Of a DNA stretch of 64,000 nt, positions 26,957-34,701 are shown in pieces; within the stretch, counting starts at the first letter, position 1, and the number at the start of each line of letters is the position of its first letter. Position numbers and translations under genes: made by a program. Below the pieces are notes generated by a model. The model searched no databases, was not told where the DNA came from, and worked only from the letters and a program-made list of their open reading frames with translations. Origin of the DNA: Bacteroides luti (GTDB lineage Bacteria; Bacteroidota; Bacteroidia; Bacteroidales; Bacteroidaceae); assembly GCF_900128905.1 (NCBI RefSeq), contig NZ_FQTV01000001.1, positions 186,001 through 250,000 on the forward strand, written 5' to 3'.

Positions 26957-27979
26957 ATGATTGAATTGCTAAAACATATAGAAACGTTACTATTAGAGAA
27001 CGATTGTGTTATTATCCCGTCGTTTGGCGGATTCGTATCTCACTATACTCCAGCAAGATGGATAGAAGAAGAAGGTATATTCCTTCCTCCTACTCGTTCT
27101 ATAGGATTTAATCCTCAGCTTAAAATGAATGATGGATTATTGGTTCAATCTTATATGACATCATATTGTACAGACTTCTCTGATGCTTCAAAACTTATTA
27201 ATAAAGCTGTTGATGAGCTTATTAATACTTTACATGTGGAAGGAAAAGTTGAAATGCATGGAATTGGAGATATGTTTTTTACAATTCATGGTAGGCTTCA
27301 ATTCCAACCTTATGAAGATGGATTACTTACACCTTATTTATATGGATTAAGTTCTTTTGGAATAAATAAGATTGATGAGGTTGCAAAAACAATAGATGAA
27401 GAGGTAGTACCAGAAACTTCCAATCCAAAAGTTTACGAGATTAGAGTTAATCGTTCATTTATTCGTACAGCTGTTGCTGTTGCTGCGGCAATTATAATTT
27501 TCTTTTTTATGTCTACTCCGGTTGAAAATACTTATGTTGAAAAAGGTAATTATGCTCAATTAATTCCATCTGAGTTGTTGGAACCATTTGATAACAGCAT
27601 GAAAGAAAGTATTCCTGCAAAAAGACAAGTGAACAATCAGAAAGTGCAGGAACAGATAAAGCCAAAAGCAATAAAGGAAGTTGTTATTCCTAAAAGTAAC
27701 ACAGAAAATAAAAGTAATACTGCTAAACCTTCAGCAGAATCTATAAATAAGAATTCTTGCCACATAATTATTGCTAGCGTAAATAATCGTGCTGATGCTC
27801 AAGAGATTGTAGATAGATTAATTTCAAAAGGTTATTCTAAAGCGAGCATTATTGAAGGTAACAAATGGATTAGAGTAAGCATTATGTCATTATCAAATAA
27901 TGATGAAGCTAACAACAAACTACTTCAGTTAAAGAAAAATAAGAACTTTAAGGATGCTTGGTTGCTGACTGACAAGTAA
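26957..27979 (+). CDS. HU-CCDC81 domain / SPOR domain membrane protein
   Basis: A 340-aa protein with an unusual order: two prokaryotic HU-CCDC81-type DNA-binding-like domains (residues 1-130; IETLLLENDCVIIPSFGGFV, RSIGFNPQLKMNDGLL), one membrane helix (about 173-190, VAVAAAIIIFFFMS), a charged periplasmic linker, and a C-terminal SPOR domain (about 262-340, HIIIASVNNRADAQEIVDRL). SPOR domains bind denuded peptidoglycan at division sites. The HU-like part would be cytoplasmic and might link DNA or a partner protein to the septum; that is inference. The next gene, a zinc-ribbon/FHA protein, starts 15 bp downstream and likely shares the transcript. Confidence 0.85.
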   Translation: MIELLKHIETLLLENDCVIIPSFGGFVSHYTPARWIEEEGIFLPPTRSIGFNPQLKMNDGLLVQSYMTSYCTDFSDASKLINKAVDELINTLHVEGKVEMHGIGDMFFTIHGRLQFQPYEDGLLTPYLYGLSSFGINKIDEVAKTIDEEVVPETSNPKVYEIRVNRSFIRTAVAVAAAIIIFFFMSTPVENTYVEKGNYAQLIPSELLEPFDNSMKESIPAKRQVNNQKVQEQIKPKAIKEVVIPKSNTENKSNTAKPSAESINKNSCHIIIASVNNRADAQEIVDRLISKGYSKASIIEGNKWIRVSIMSLSNNDEANNKLLQLKKNKNFKDAWLLTDK

Positions 27980-27994
27980 AAGATTCCCCATTAT

Positions 27995-28522
27995 ATGAAA
28001 AGAATATTGTGTCCAAAGTGTGAGAATTATCTTACATTTGACGAAACAAAGTACACCGAAGGACAATCTTTGGTATTTGTTTGTGAACATTGCGGTAAGC
28101 AGTTTAGCATCCGTATTGGTAAAACTAAACTTAAATCAAAGAATAGAAATGAGGAAGCTTTAGATCAAGAAAGCGACAAAAGTACTTTTGGAAGTATTGT
28201 TGTTATTGAAAATGTTTTTGGCTTTAAACAAATTCTCCCACTTTCTCTTGGAGATAATGTTATTGGGCGTAGATGCGTTGGAACTAAAATCAACACTCCT
28301 ATCGAAACCGGCGACATGAGTATGGATCGTCAACATTGTGTAATAAATGTCAGACGAAATAAGAAAGATGAATTGATTTATACTTTGAGAGATTTCCCAA
28401 GTGTGACTGGCACTTTTCATATGAATGAAATTTTAGGAGACAAAGATCGGGTCGTTTTAAAAGATGGTGCGATTATTACAATTGGCGCAACCACATTTAT
28501 ACTCCGTTGCACTGAAGAGTAA
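27995..28522 (+). CDS. Zinc-ribbon and FHA-domain protein
   Basis: The 175-aa protein begins with a zinc ribbon (CPKC at residues 6-9 and CEHC around 31-34) and ends in an FHA domain (residues about 70-172). FHA landmarks are VIGRRCVG, MDRQHCVI (S/D-R-x-H) and DGAIITIGATTF. FHA domains bind phosphothreonine peptides, so this may be a signalling adaptor, perhaps for an unlinked Ser/Thr kinase. Cytoplasmic by lack of signal. It is probably co-transcribed with the SPOR-domain gene. Confidence 0.85.
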   Translation: MKRILCPKCENYLTFDETKYTEGQSLVFVCEHCGKQFSIRIGKTKLKSKNRNEEALDQESDKSTFGSIVVIENVFGFKQILPLSLGDNVIGRRCVGTKINTPIETGDMSMDRQHCVINVRRNKKDELIYTLRDFPSVTGTFHMNEILGDKDRVVLKDGAIITIGATTFILRCTEE

Positions 28523-29378
28523 ATTTGCTTTGCGAAATCTAGTCTGTCTAGAATGCTGAGAATTATAAATTCCGACCAAATACCAATGAAAAAATAAATA
28601 TCGCAAGGAAATTGCATTAGAAATGGGTCAAAATCCATTAAACTTGCTGTAATTTAGTTAGTTATATTTAAATTTTAGTTTTAGGAATTGTTATTCATCT
28701 GAGAAATTTTGACAATAATAAGTAGTTAATATTACTTTTTGGGGTTTTTCTCTATATTTTCTCTTCCAAGGGTGTGAGAATCTCAATGATAAAAATGAAA
28801 ATTTGATTCTCTTCAATTTTCCTGACCCATTGCTATTACCAACCCCAACCGAAATTAAATCTATTGAAGAATTTGTTTAGTAAAGCTTGGTAAAAGCAAA
28901 ATTCATTTTATTTCTTCTCGAAGTGAATGAATTGCTTACTTTATGGTTTGGCTAAATTCGCAATAAAGTGATTTACGAATGTCTTCCTTACTGAGTGTAT
29001 AACTCTATCGTTGTTTTGTAAATTCGCAATTGAGTTCAATTGACGAATAAGAATAAGTATACTCAGAAAAGACATCATTTTTAATTTTGCTGACTGAAAC
29101 AAATCAACCTTAAAATGTTGATTGGATGATTTTATTATTTTCGATGTTTGATTGATCTTCTCAATAAATTTATTGAGAATTATTAGTTAATACATTTTGT
29201 GATGAATTTCTCCATCGGAAGCAAATTCAATAAGCTTGGTGATATAAACAAATTGTGCTTTGCGCGCGAGTTTTTATTTTAGTCGAAGTTTTAGGTGTTT
29301 TTTAAGCATTTATATTTATCATAAGCACTTAAATTTGTGAAAAAATGAATCCGAGGTTTGACTTGTAATAAAAAATAA
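28523..29378. repeat. Palindrome-rich non-coding region
   Basis: About 850 bp with no plausible gene. It carries a series of inverted repeats: GAGAATC/GATTCTC (28776-28782, 28805-28811), AATTCATT/AATGAATT (28900-28907, 28926-28933), ACTTTAT/ATAAAGT (28938-28944, 28973-28979), CTGAGTGTATA/TATACTCAG (28991-29001, 29058-29066) enclosing a near-perfect palindrome at 29022-29048, AATCAAC/GTTGATT (29102-29108, 29117-29123), and a perfect 22-bp palindrome at 29158-29179. The tract is bracketed by similar words containing TGCTTTGCG (near 28526 and 29257). Confidence 0.6.
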
Positions 29379-29415
29379 AAGGTGCAAGAAATTGAACTTC
29401 AATTTCTTACACCTT
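29379..29415 (-). terminator. Terminator of tRNA-Glu
   Basis: Stem 29379-29384 plus 29386-29396 pairs with 29398-29408 plus 29410-29415, one mismatch. On the minus strand it is followed by TTTTATTTTT. Confidence 0.9.
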
Positions 29416-29421
29416 ATTTTG

Positions 29422-29494
29422 TAGCGGATCCGGGAATCGAACCCGAGTCTCAACCGTGAGAGAGTTGCGTGCTAGGCCACTACACTAAACCGCC
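29422..29494 (-). tRNA. tRNA-Glu (anticodon CTC)
   Basis: A 73-nt cloverleaf on the minus strand. D arm GTGT/GCAC, anticodon stem CAACT/GGTTG with loop CTCTCAC (anticodon CTC), T stem TCGGG/CCCGG with loop TTCGATT. Acceptor GGCGGTT/ATCCGCT pairs except for a T-T opposition at 6-67. CCA is not encoded. Confidence 0.92.
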
Positions 29495-29514
29495 ATGTCT
29501 ATTATTCGATACAA

Positions 29515-29545
29515 CAAAAGTAATACTTTCTTTCTAATTCGCAAA
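29515..29545 (-). promoter_or_regulatory. Promoter of tRNA-Glu
   Basis: Minus-strand TTTG (29542-29545) and TACTTTTG (29515-29522) with a 19-bp spacer, a full Bacteroides-type promoter about 20 bp upstream of the tRNA. Confidence 0.85.
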
Positions 29546-29548
29546 AAC

Positions 29549-29827
29549 TTAATGCACCTTTTTTTTCTCTTTTATCATTTTATTCATTAACCCATAGCGC
29601 TTGTCCACAACCTGGTTTGTGGGAAAGAATGTAAAATTTATCTGCCAGCCATTTTCTCTAAAAGCATATTTCCTTCCGGTAGCTCCAGCTTTTATGTTGC
29701 TAATTTTTTGTAATATAAATGCTTCTATACCCTTAGGACTTTCTGTCGAAGATTGAATAATTTCTGTAGTAACAAAGAATCCGGGAGTAGATATTTGGCT
29801 AACTAGTTTCAATATATCTTCATCCAT
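29549..29827 (-). CDS. Hypothetical small protein downstream of fetB
   Basis: A 92-aa soluble protein, not recognised. It starts with an acidic helix (MDEDILKLVSQIS), has a central beta-type segment (GFFVTTEIIQSS) and a basic C-terminus (KMIKEKKKVH). No signal peptide, membrane helix or metal motif is visible; there are no cysteines. Its start overlaps the fetB stop by 8 nt, so it is translated with the iron-export genes and may belong to that function or simply be the operon tail. Confidence 0.6.
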   Translation of the reverse strand: MDEDILKLVSQISTPGFFVTTEIIQSSTESPKGIEAFILQKISNIKAGATGRKYAFRENGWQINFTFFPTNQVVDKRYGLMNKMIKEKKKVH

Positions 29828-30620
29828 TTTTCTTACTTTCCTTAAAGACGCGAATTAATCTGCCGAATTTATCAAAGGAACGCCTGGATGCAATTGAGAT
29901 TGTGATCATGATAGAGAGCATTGATGCTGTAAAGGTGATGACAACTATCATCATTTGGTACTTTATTGCTACATTAGGACTACTTCCTCCAAGTATCTGC
30001 CCTATCATGGTTCCTGGAAGAGCAACGAGTCCCATTACTGCCATATTTGCGATACAAGGACTAAATGCTTTTATTAAAGCTTGCCTAATAAAAGGTGTTT
30101 GAGCTTCCTGTCGGGTTGCTCCATTTCCTAATAAGTAGTAATATTCTTGTTGTTCCCGCTGAAGCCCACTATAAAATGTATTCAATCCTATTACATTAAC
30201 AGACAGCATATTACCCATCAAAATGCCAAATATTGGAATGAAATATTGTGCATTAAAAATATTATTTAGTTGAAGGACCAAACCTAAAAAATAGGTACCT
30301 ATAAGGACTACAGAAATAAAAAAACCAATGGAAATTGGTATCAAAAGAATCTTTCGTTGCAGCCTGGTTCTGACTATTGCTGTTTCTGATGCAACGATTA
30401 TCATTACGAATACCCAAAGAAAATTTACCAGCGGATGATTTAAGAAAAAAAGATACTTTAAATAGACTCCAATAAGGAAGAGTTGGATTAACATTCTCAG
30501 TACAGCTATCAACGTGGATTTTACCAGTCCTGTCTTAAATTTCCACAGGTAAAACATTGGAATGCCCATCATGAGCAAACCAATAAGTAAGTTTTCATAA
30601 CTAATATCTATTGTTCCCAT
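29820..30620 (-). CDS. fetB: FetB-like ABC transporter permease (iron export, UPF0014)
   Basis: A 266-aa permease with about seven membrane segments. Family marks are GIPMFYLWKFKTGL near the N-terminus, EQQEYYYLLGNGATRQEA (coupling region) and FSPCIANMAVMGLVALPGTMIGQILGGSSP. FetB with FetA exports iron in E. coli and lowers oxidative stress; the function here is inferred by similarity. It begins 4 bp after fetA and overlaps the small downstream gene. Confidence 0.88.
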   Translation of the reverse strand: MGTIDISYENLLIGLLMMGIPMFYLWKFKTGLVKSTLIAVLRMLIQLFLIGVYLKYLFFLNHPLVNFLWVFVMIIVASETAIVRTRLQRKILLIPISIGFFISVVLIGTYFLGLVLQLNNIFNAQYFIPIFGILMGNMLSVNVIGLNTFYSGLQREQQEYYYLLGNGATRQEAQTPFIRQALIKAFSPCIANMAVMGLVALPGTMIGQILGGSSPNVAIKYQMMIVVITFTASMLSIMITISIASRRSFDKFGRLIRVFKESKKNG

Positions 30621-30624
30621 GTGG

Positions 30625-31245
30625 CTATAAGTATATTACATTATCGCAGCCTAGTTTAAATGCACGGTCGTGAGAGACAGCAAGAATAGTCATTCCTTTT
30701 TGAGATAGCGTGTTGAAAAAGTTCAATACTCTTTCTACAGATCCAGCATCAAGCGCCGAAGTTGGTTCGTCAATAATTAGCAAAGGTTTCTCTAAAAGAG
30801 ATGCTACAGCAATCATAATTCTTTGTCGCTGCCCACCTGAAATTTCACTGACGCGCTTTGTAAAGAGTTCTTCTTCCAGATTCAGTTCTTTAAATACCTC
30901 GAAAAGCTTTTTCTTAGAAAAATGATTTCCTTTATTTGCCTTTAGCTCAAAAGGAAGCTTTACCATTTCGCTTACCCATTCGCATGGCAAAGCAAGTTCT
31001 TGGGGTATCCATGCAATTTTTCTTCTAATCTGGTCAATGTTTTCTTCGCAAAATAAAAGATCATCTATTGTTATGCTACCGCTTGTTAAGGGAACAAACC
31101 CCAGGATTGCATTAAGAAGTGAAGTCTTTCCACTTCCGGATTCACCGGAAATGCAGACCATCTCACCTCTTTTTATATGCACGCAAAGTCCCGTAAAGAG
31201 TTCTTGCTCTCCATACGCAATACAGGCATCTTCTATTTTGAGCAT
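30625..31245 (-). CDS. fetA: FetA-like ABC transporter ATP-binding protein
   Basis: The 206-aa ATPase has Walker A GESGSGKTS (about residues 35-43), the Q-loop region AWIPQELALP, signature SGGQRQR (about 136) and Walker B LLIIDEPTSALD followed by the switch His in AVSHDRAF. It pairs with the FetB-like permease encoded 4 bp downstream. It begins 7 bp after an HU-like gene, so HU, fetA, fetB and a small ORF appear to form one unit. Confidence 0.9.
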   Translation of the reverse strand: MLKIEDACIAYGEQELFTGLCVHIKRGEMVCISGESGSGKTSLLNAILGFVPLTSGSITIDDLLFCEENIDQIRRKIAWIPQELALPCEWVSEMVKLPFELKANKGNHFSKKKLFEVFKELNLEEELFTKRVSEISGGQRQRIMIAVASLLEKPLLIIDEPTSALDAGSVERVLNFFNTLSQKGMTILAVSHDRAFKLGCDNVIYL

Positions 31246-31252
31246 TCTTTAG

Positions 31253-31693
31253 TTATTTTCTGCGAATAGGCTTGCGTCCTCTAGGCTTTGAAACTTTTGC
31301 TTCTTCTTTTGTATCCACTTTCTGGAACGATACAGCACGGAAGCTTTCCAGCATTCGTACTTCTGGAAGATAATTAATCTTGCTGAATGAAACATCTTTT
31401 GAGTGAACAGCTTCTGCATTATCTACTGTTGGGCTCTTTACTGAAGTGGAAAATGTTCCTAACGAATCAATTTTCACAGTATAACCTTCCTGCAGATTCT
31501 TTAATAAATGCTTGCTAAGTCCGGCAACAACGGCAACTACATCTGCTTTCGACAGTGTGCTTTCTTCGCACATATCTTCAATAATGCGGTTTAGTGTTAC
31601 GGTTCCTTTAGTTACTGCTTTTGCGTAATAACGAGGTTTTTCTTCGGGCTTCATGTTATTGTTAACTTTCGTAGCCTTAAAATCTATAGCCAT
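31253..31693 (-). CDS. HU-family (HU-like) DNA-binding protein with basic tail
   Basis: The 146-aa protein has a single HU/IHF-like domain: helices around TLNRIIEDMCEESTLSKADVVAVVAGLSKHLL and the beta region EGYTVKIDSLGTFSTSV, as in the HU-HIG-type proteins of Bacteroides. The N-terminus carries RYYAKAVTKG, and the C-terminal tail ends KPRGRKPIRRK, an AT-hook-like (RGRKP) basic extension. It probably binds DNA without being the main nucleoid HU. First gene of the fetAB unit; a TGTACA array lies 66 bp upstream. Confidence 0.85.
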   Translation of the reverse strand: MAIDFKATKVNNNMKPEEKPRYYAKAVTKGTVTLNRIIEDMCEESTLSKADVVAVVAGLSKHLLKNLQEGYTVKIDSLGTFSTSVKSPTVDNAEAVHSKDVSFSKINYLPEVRMLESFRAVSFQKVDTKEEAKVSKPRGRKPIRRK

Positions 31694-31758
31694 ATCGTTG
31701 TTATTTAAATTAATATGCCGTAAAGATAAAAATTATACTCGTTAAAACAAATATTTAT

Positions 31759-31830
31759 TGTACAAAAGATTGTTTTCTTTTGTACAAAAGAATATATTGT
31801 TCTGTACAAAGGAATTAATTCTTTTGTACA
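31759..31830. repeat. TGTACA 22-bp-phased array, locus B
   Basis: TGTACA at 31759, 31781, 31803 and 31825, again exactly 22 bp apart, with AT-rich near-palindromic spacers and the terminal GGGAAATA. It fills the divergent region between the HU-like gene and the DUF2148 gene and ends 26 bp before the -33 box of the latter. Confidence 0.9.
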
Positions 31831-31855
31831 GGGAAATAATAACGTTCGGTTATGT

Positions 31856-31886
31856 TTTGACAAATGACTTCAATGATTTATATTTG
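31856..31886 (+). promoter_or_regulatory. Promoter of the DUF2148-aguA-aguB unit
   Basis: TTTG at 31856-31859 and TATATTTG at 31879-31886, 19-bp spacer. Predicted start near 31892, giving a leader of about 25 nt. Confidence 0.85.
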
Positions 31887-31916
31887 TACCCTTAATAAGT
31901 ATAAAAAGAAACCAGG

Positions 31917-32453
31917 ATGATATTAAATGAACGTGATGCCAGACATGAGCATATGCTTAATGTGGCTAAACAGATGATGACTGCTGCGCGTACAGCTCCT
32001 AAAGGAAAGGGTGTTGATGTGATTGAAACAGCTGTTGTTACTGAAAATGATATAAAATTACTTTCCGATGAGATGATCAGACTGAACGGAGAAAATGGAA
32101 TGATGTTCTTTCTTCGTGATGCAGAAAATATTCTTTCGGCTGATGCAATTGTTTTAATTGGTACACATGAGAAATTGCAAGGGCTAAATTGTGGTCATTG
32201 TGGATTTCCCACTTGTGCTTCCAAACCGAGTGAAACTCCATGCGCTCTGAATACTATTGATGTGGGTATCGCTATTGGTTCGGCATGTGCTACGGCATCG
32301 GACTTACGCGTGGATTCGCGCGTTATGTTTTCTGCCGGACTTGCTGCTCAGTCACTCTACTGGCTTCCTGGTTGTAAAACTGTGATGGCTATTCCAATTA
32401 GCTGTTCAAGTAAAAATCCGTTCTTTGATCGTAAACCTAAAGAAAAGAAATAA
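31917..32453 (+). CDS. DUF2148 ferredoxin-like domain protein
   Basis: A 178-aa protein of the DUF2148 family. An N-terminal nitroreductase-like segment (ARTAPKGKGVDVIETAVV) is followed by a cysteine cluster LNCGHCGFPTC...PCALN that could hold an iron-sulfur centre, then GIAIGSACATASDLRVDSRVMFS. The reaction is unknown. It is 6 bp upstream of aguA and shares its promoter, so a link to polyamine metabolism is possible but may be only positional. Confidence 0.85.
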   Translation: MILNERDARHEHMLNVAKQMMTAARTAPKGKGVDVIETAVVTENDIKLLSDEMIRLNGENGMMFFLRDAENILSADAIVLIGTHEKLQGLNCGHCGFPTCASKPSETPCALNTIDVGIAIGSACATASDLRVDSRVMFSAGLAAQSLYWLPGCKTVMAIPISCSSKNPFFDRKPKEKK

Positions 32454-32459
32454 ACCAAG

Positions 32460-33575
32460 ATGGGTATATTAGTTGGTCTTCCAAAAAATGGAGACGAAGA
32501 AAAAGATTATCAGATAAATTGGGGAGATCCTTTTGGTATTCAAGTTGAAATGCGTGAACCTTTTCTTCCTGCCGAATGGTACAAACAAAGCGGTGTACAG
32601 CTTACATGGCCACATGCCGGTACCGACTGGGCTCATATGCTTACCGAAGTGCAGGAATGTTTTGTTGCCATTGCTCGGGAAATTGCAAAGAAAGAATTGC
32701 TCCTAATCGTGGCTCCTGATGTAAATGCAGTTAAGGCACAGCTTTCTAATAGGGTAAACATGGAAAATGTTCGTTTCTTTGAATGCGAAACAAATGATAC
32801 GTGGGCTCGTGATCATGGTGCTATTACGATGATAGACGGCTCTGCCCCTCGCCTGCTCGACTTTTGCTTTAACGGTTGGGGACAAAAATTTGGTGCCGGT
32901 CTTGATAATCAAATTACGCATAAGGCTTATAGTGCAAAATGTTTCAATGGTGAATACGAAAATCGCTTAAATTTTGTGCTCGAAGGCGGCTCTATAGAAA
33001 TTGATGGATTAGGAACTCTGCTTACTACATCTACTTGCCTACTTGCTCCTAACCGGAACGATACAATGAATAAGGTGGAAATTGAAGAATATTTGCGTTC
33101 AGTATTTCATCTGCAACAGGTGTTGTGGCTTGATTATGGTTATCTGGCTGGCGATGATACTGATAGTCATGTAGATACCTTGGCTCGTCTTTGCCCTAAT
33201 AATACGATTGTGTATGTAAAGTGTACAGATCCGGAGGATGAGCACTACGAGGAGTTGACGAAAATGGAGGATCAACTTCGTACGTTCCGTACTCTTGCAG
33301 GAGAACCTTATCGTTTACTTTCTTTGCCAATGGCGGACTCTATTATAGAAGATACTGAACGTTTGCCGGCTACTTATGCAAACTTTTTAATTCTCAATGA
33401 ATCAATTCTTTATCCTACTTATAATCAACCAAAGAATGATGCTGAAGCGGCTGAAATACTTGCAGAAGCTTTCCCGGATAAAGAGATTATCGGAATTGAT
33501 TGTCGTGCATTAATTAAGCAGCATGGCTCTCTTCATTGTGTTACTATGCAATATCCTGAGGGTGTTATTAAATAG
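32460..33575 (+). CDS. aguA: Agmatine deiminase
   Basis: The 371-aa enzyme converts agmatine to N-carbamoylputrescine and ammonia. Peptidyl-arginine-deiminase-fold motifs are visible: WPHAGTDWAHM, NDTWARDHGAITMIDG, EGGSIEIDGLGTLLTT, the DDTDSHVDTLAR histidine region and the catalytic Cys in GSLHCVT (about residue 359). It is directly followed by the enzyme for the next step (33 bp gap), completing a two-step route from agmatine to putrescine. Confidence 0.95.
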   Translation: MGILVGLPKNGDEEKDYQINWGDPFGIQVEMREPFLPAEWYKQSGVQLTWPHAGTDWAHMLTEVQECFVAIAREIAKKELLLIVAPDVNAVKAQLSNRVNMENVRFFECETNDTWARDHGAITMIDGSAPRLLDFCFNGWGQKFGAGLDNQITHKAYSAKCFNGEYENRLNFVLEGGSIEIDGLGTLLTTSTCLLAPNRNDTMNKVEIEEYLRSVFHLQQVLWLDYGYLAGDDTDSHVDTLARLCPNNTIVYVKCTDPEDEHYEELTKMEDQLRTFRTLAGEPYRLLSLPMADSIIEDTERLPATYANFLILNESILYPTYNQPKNDAEAAEILAEAFPDKEIIGIDCRALIKQHGSLHCVTMQYPEGVIK

Positions 33576-33608
33576 AATGCAGGAAAAATAAATTAAAAAC
33601 GAAGAACA

Positions 33609-34499
33609 ATGGATAACAGAACTATAAAGATAGGTTTAGTGCAGCAATCAAATACGGCTGATTTAAAAGAGAATCTTAAAAAACTGGCGGATAACATTGA
33701 AGCTTGTGTATCTCAAGGTGCTCAACTGGTTGTGCTTCAGGAGTTACACAACTCTCTTTACTTTTGTCAGGTAGAAGATACAAATAACTTCGATCTTGCC
33801 GAACCTATACCTGGTCCGTCTACCGGATTTTATGGAGAATTGGCTGCCGCACATGGAATTGTGCTGGTCACTTCTTTATTCGAGAAACGCGCTCCGGGGC
33901 TGTATCATAACACAGCAGTAGTATTTGATACCGATGGATCTATTGCCGGAAAGTATCGGAAAATGCATATTCCGGATGATCCTGCATATTATGAAAAGTT
34001 TTATTTTACCCCTGGCGATATAGGGTTTCAACCCATTCAAACATCTCTTGGAAAACTTGGAGTATTGGTTTGTTGGGATCAGTGGTATCCTGAAGCTGCC
34101 CGCTTAATGGCGCTTCGTGGAGCCGAAATATTAATCTACCCTACAGCAATTGGATGGGAAAGCTCCGATACTGAAGATGAAAAGAGCCGTCAGCTGAATG
34201 CCTGGATTATCTCTCAAAGAGCGCATGCCGTTGCCAACGGACTTCCGGTTGTTTCCGTAAACCGTGTTGGGCACGAGGAAGATCCTTCCGGAAACACCAA
34301 TGGTATTCAGTTCTGGGGAAATAGTTTTGTTGCCGGTCCGCAAGGGGAATTTTTTGCTCAAGCAGGAAATACCGAAGCGACGAACATTGTCGTTGAAGTT
34401 AGCTTAACCCGTTCCGAAAATGTGCGCCGCTGGTGGCCATTCCTTCGCGATCGCAGAATCGACGAATATGGAGAAATAACTAAACGGTTTATTGATTAA
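33609..34499 (+). CDS. aguB: N-carbamoylputrescine amidase
   Basis: The 296-aa carbon-nitrogen hydrolase cleaves N-carbamoylputrescine to putrescine, CO2 and ammonia. The catalytic triad is readable: Glu in VLQELHN (about residue 45), Lys in YRKMHIP (about 117) and Cys in LVCWDQWYP (about 155). Specificity follows from similarity to AguB and from the adjacent aguA. Terminator structures at 34565-34604 close the unit. Confidence 0.95.
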   Translation: MDNRTIKIGLVQQSNTADLKENLKKLADNIEACVSQGAQLVVLQELHNSLYFCQVEDTNNFDLAEPIPGPSTGFYGELAAAHGIVLVTSLFEKRAPGLYHNTAVVFDTDGSIAGKYRKMHIPDDPAYYEKFYFTPGDIGFQPIQTSLGKLGVLVCWDQWYPEAARLMALRGAEILIYPTAIGWESSDTEDEKSRQLNAWIISQRAHAVANGLPVVSVNRVGHEEDPSGNTNGIQFWGNSFVAGPQGEFFAQAGNTEATNIVVEVSLTRSENVRRWWPFLRDRRIDEYGEITKRFID

Positions 34500-34564
34500 T
34501 CTTTTTTCAAAGATAAAGCTTTGATCAATTCACATATTGCTGAATAATATCTTTCAGCTCTAAA

Positions 34565-34604
34565 ATAATAGCCTGCTCAGATTTATTTCTGAGCAGGCTA
34601 TTAT
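34565..34604 (+). terminator. Terminator hairpin after aguB
   Basis: Perfect 17-bp stem (34565-34581 with 34588-34604) and a 6-nt loop. The downstream T run is poor, so termination may need more than the hairpin; the stem would also stabilise the mRNA 3' end. Confidence 0.7.
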
Positions 34605-34638
34605 CTCCTAATTCTAATTTGCAATATGCACAAATAAA

Positions 34639-34682
34639 AAAGGAAGTAACGGGTAAATTTTAGCATTCCCATTACTTCCTTT
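34639..34682 (-). terminator. Terminator of aspS
   Basis: AAAGGAAGTAA (34639-34649) plus GGG pairs with CCC plus TTACTTCCTTT (34672-34682). Read on the minus strand it is followed by TTTATTTG. Confidence 0.7.
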
Positions 34683-34701
34683 ATTTTATAGTGTAATTAA
34701 A

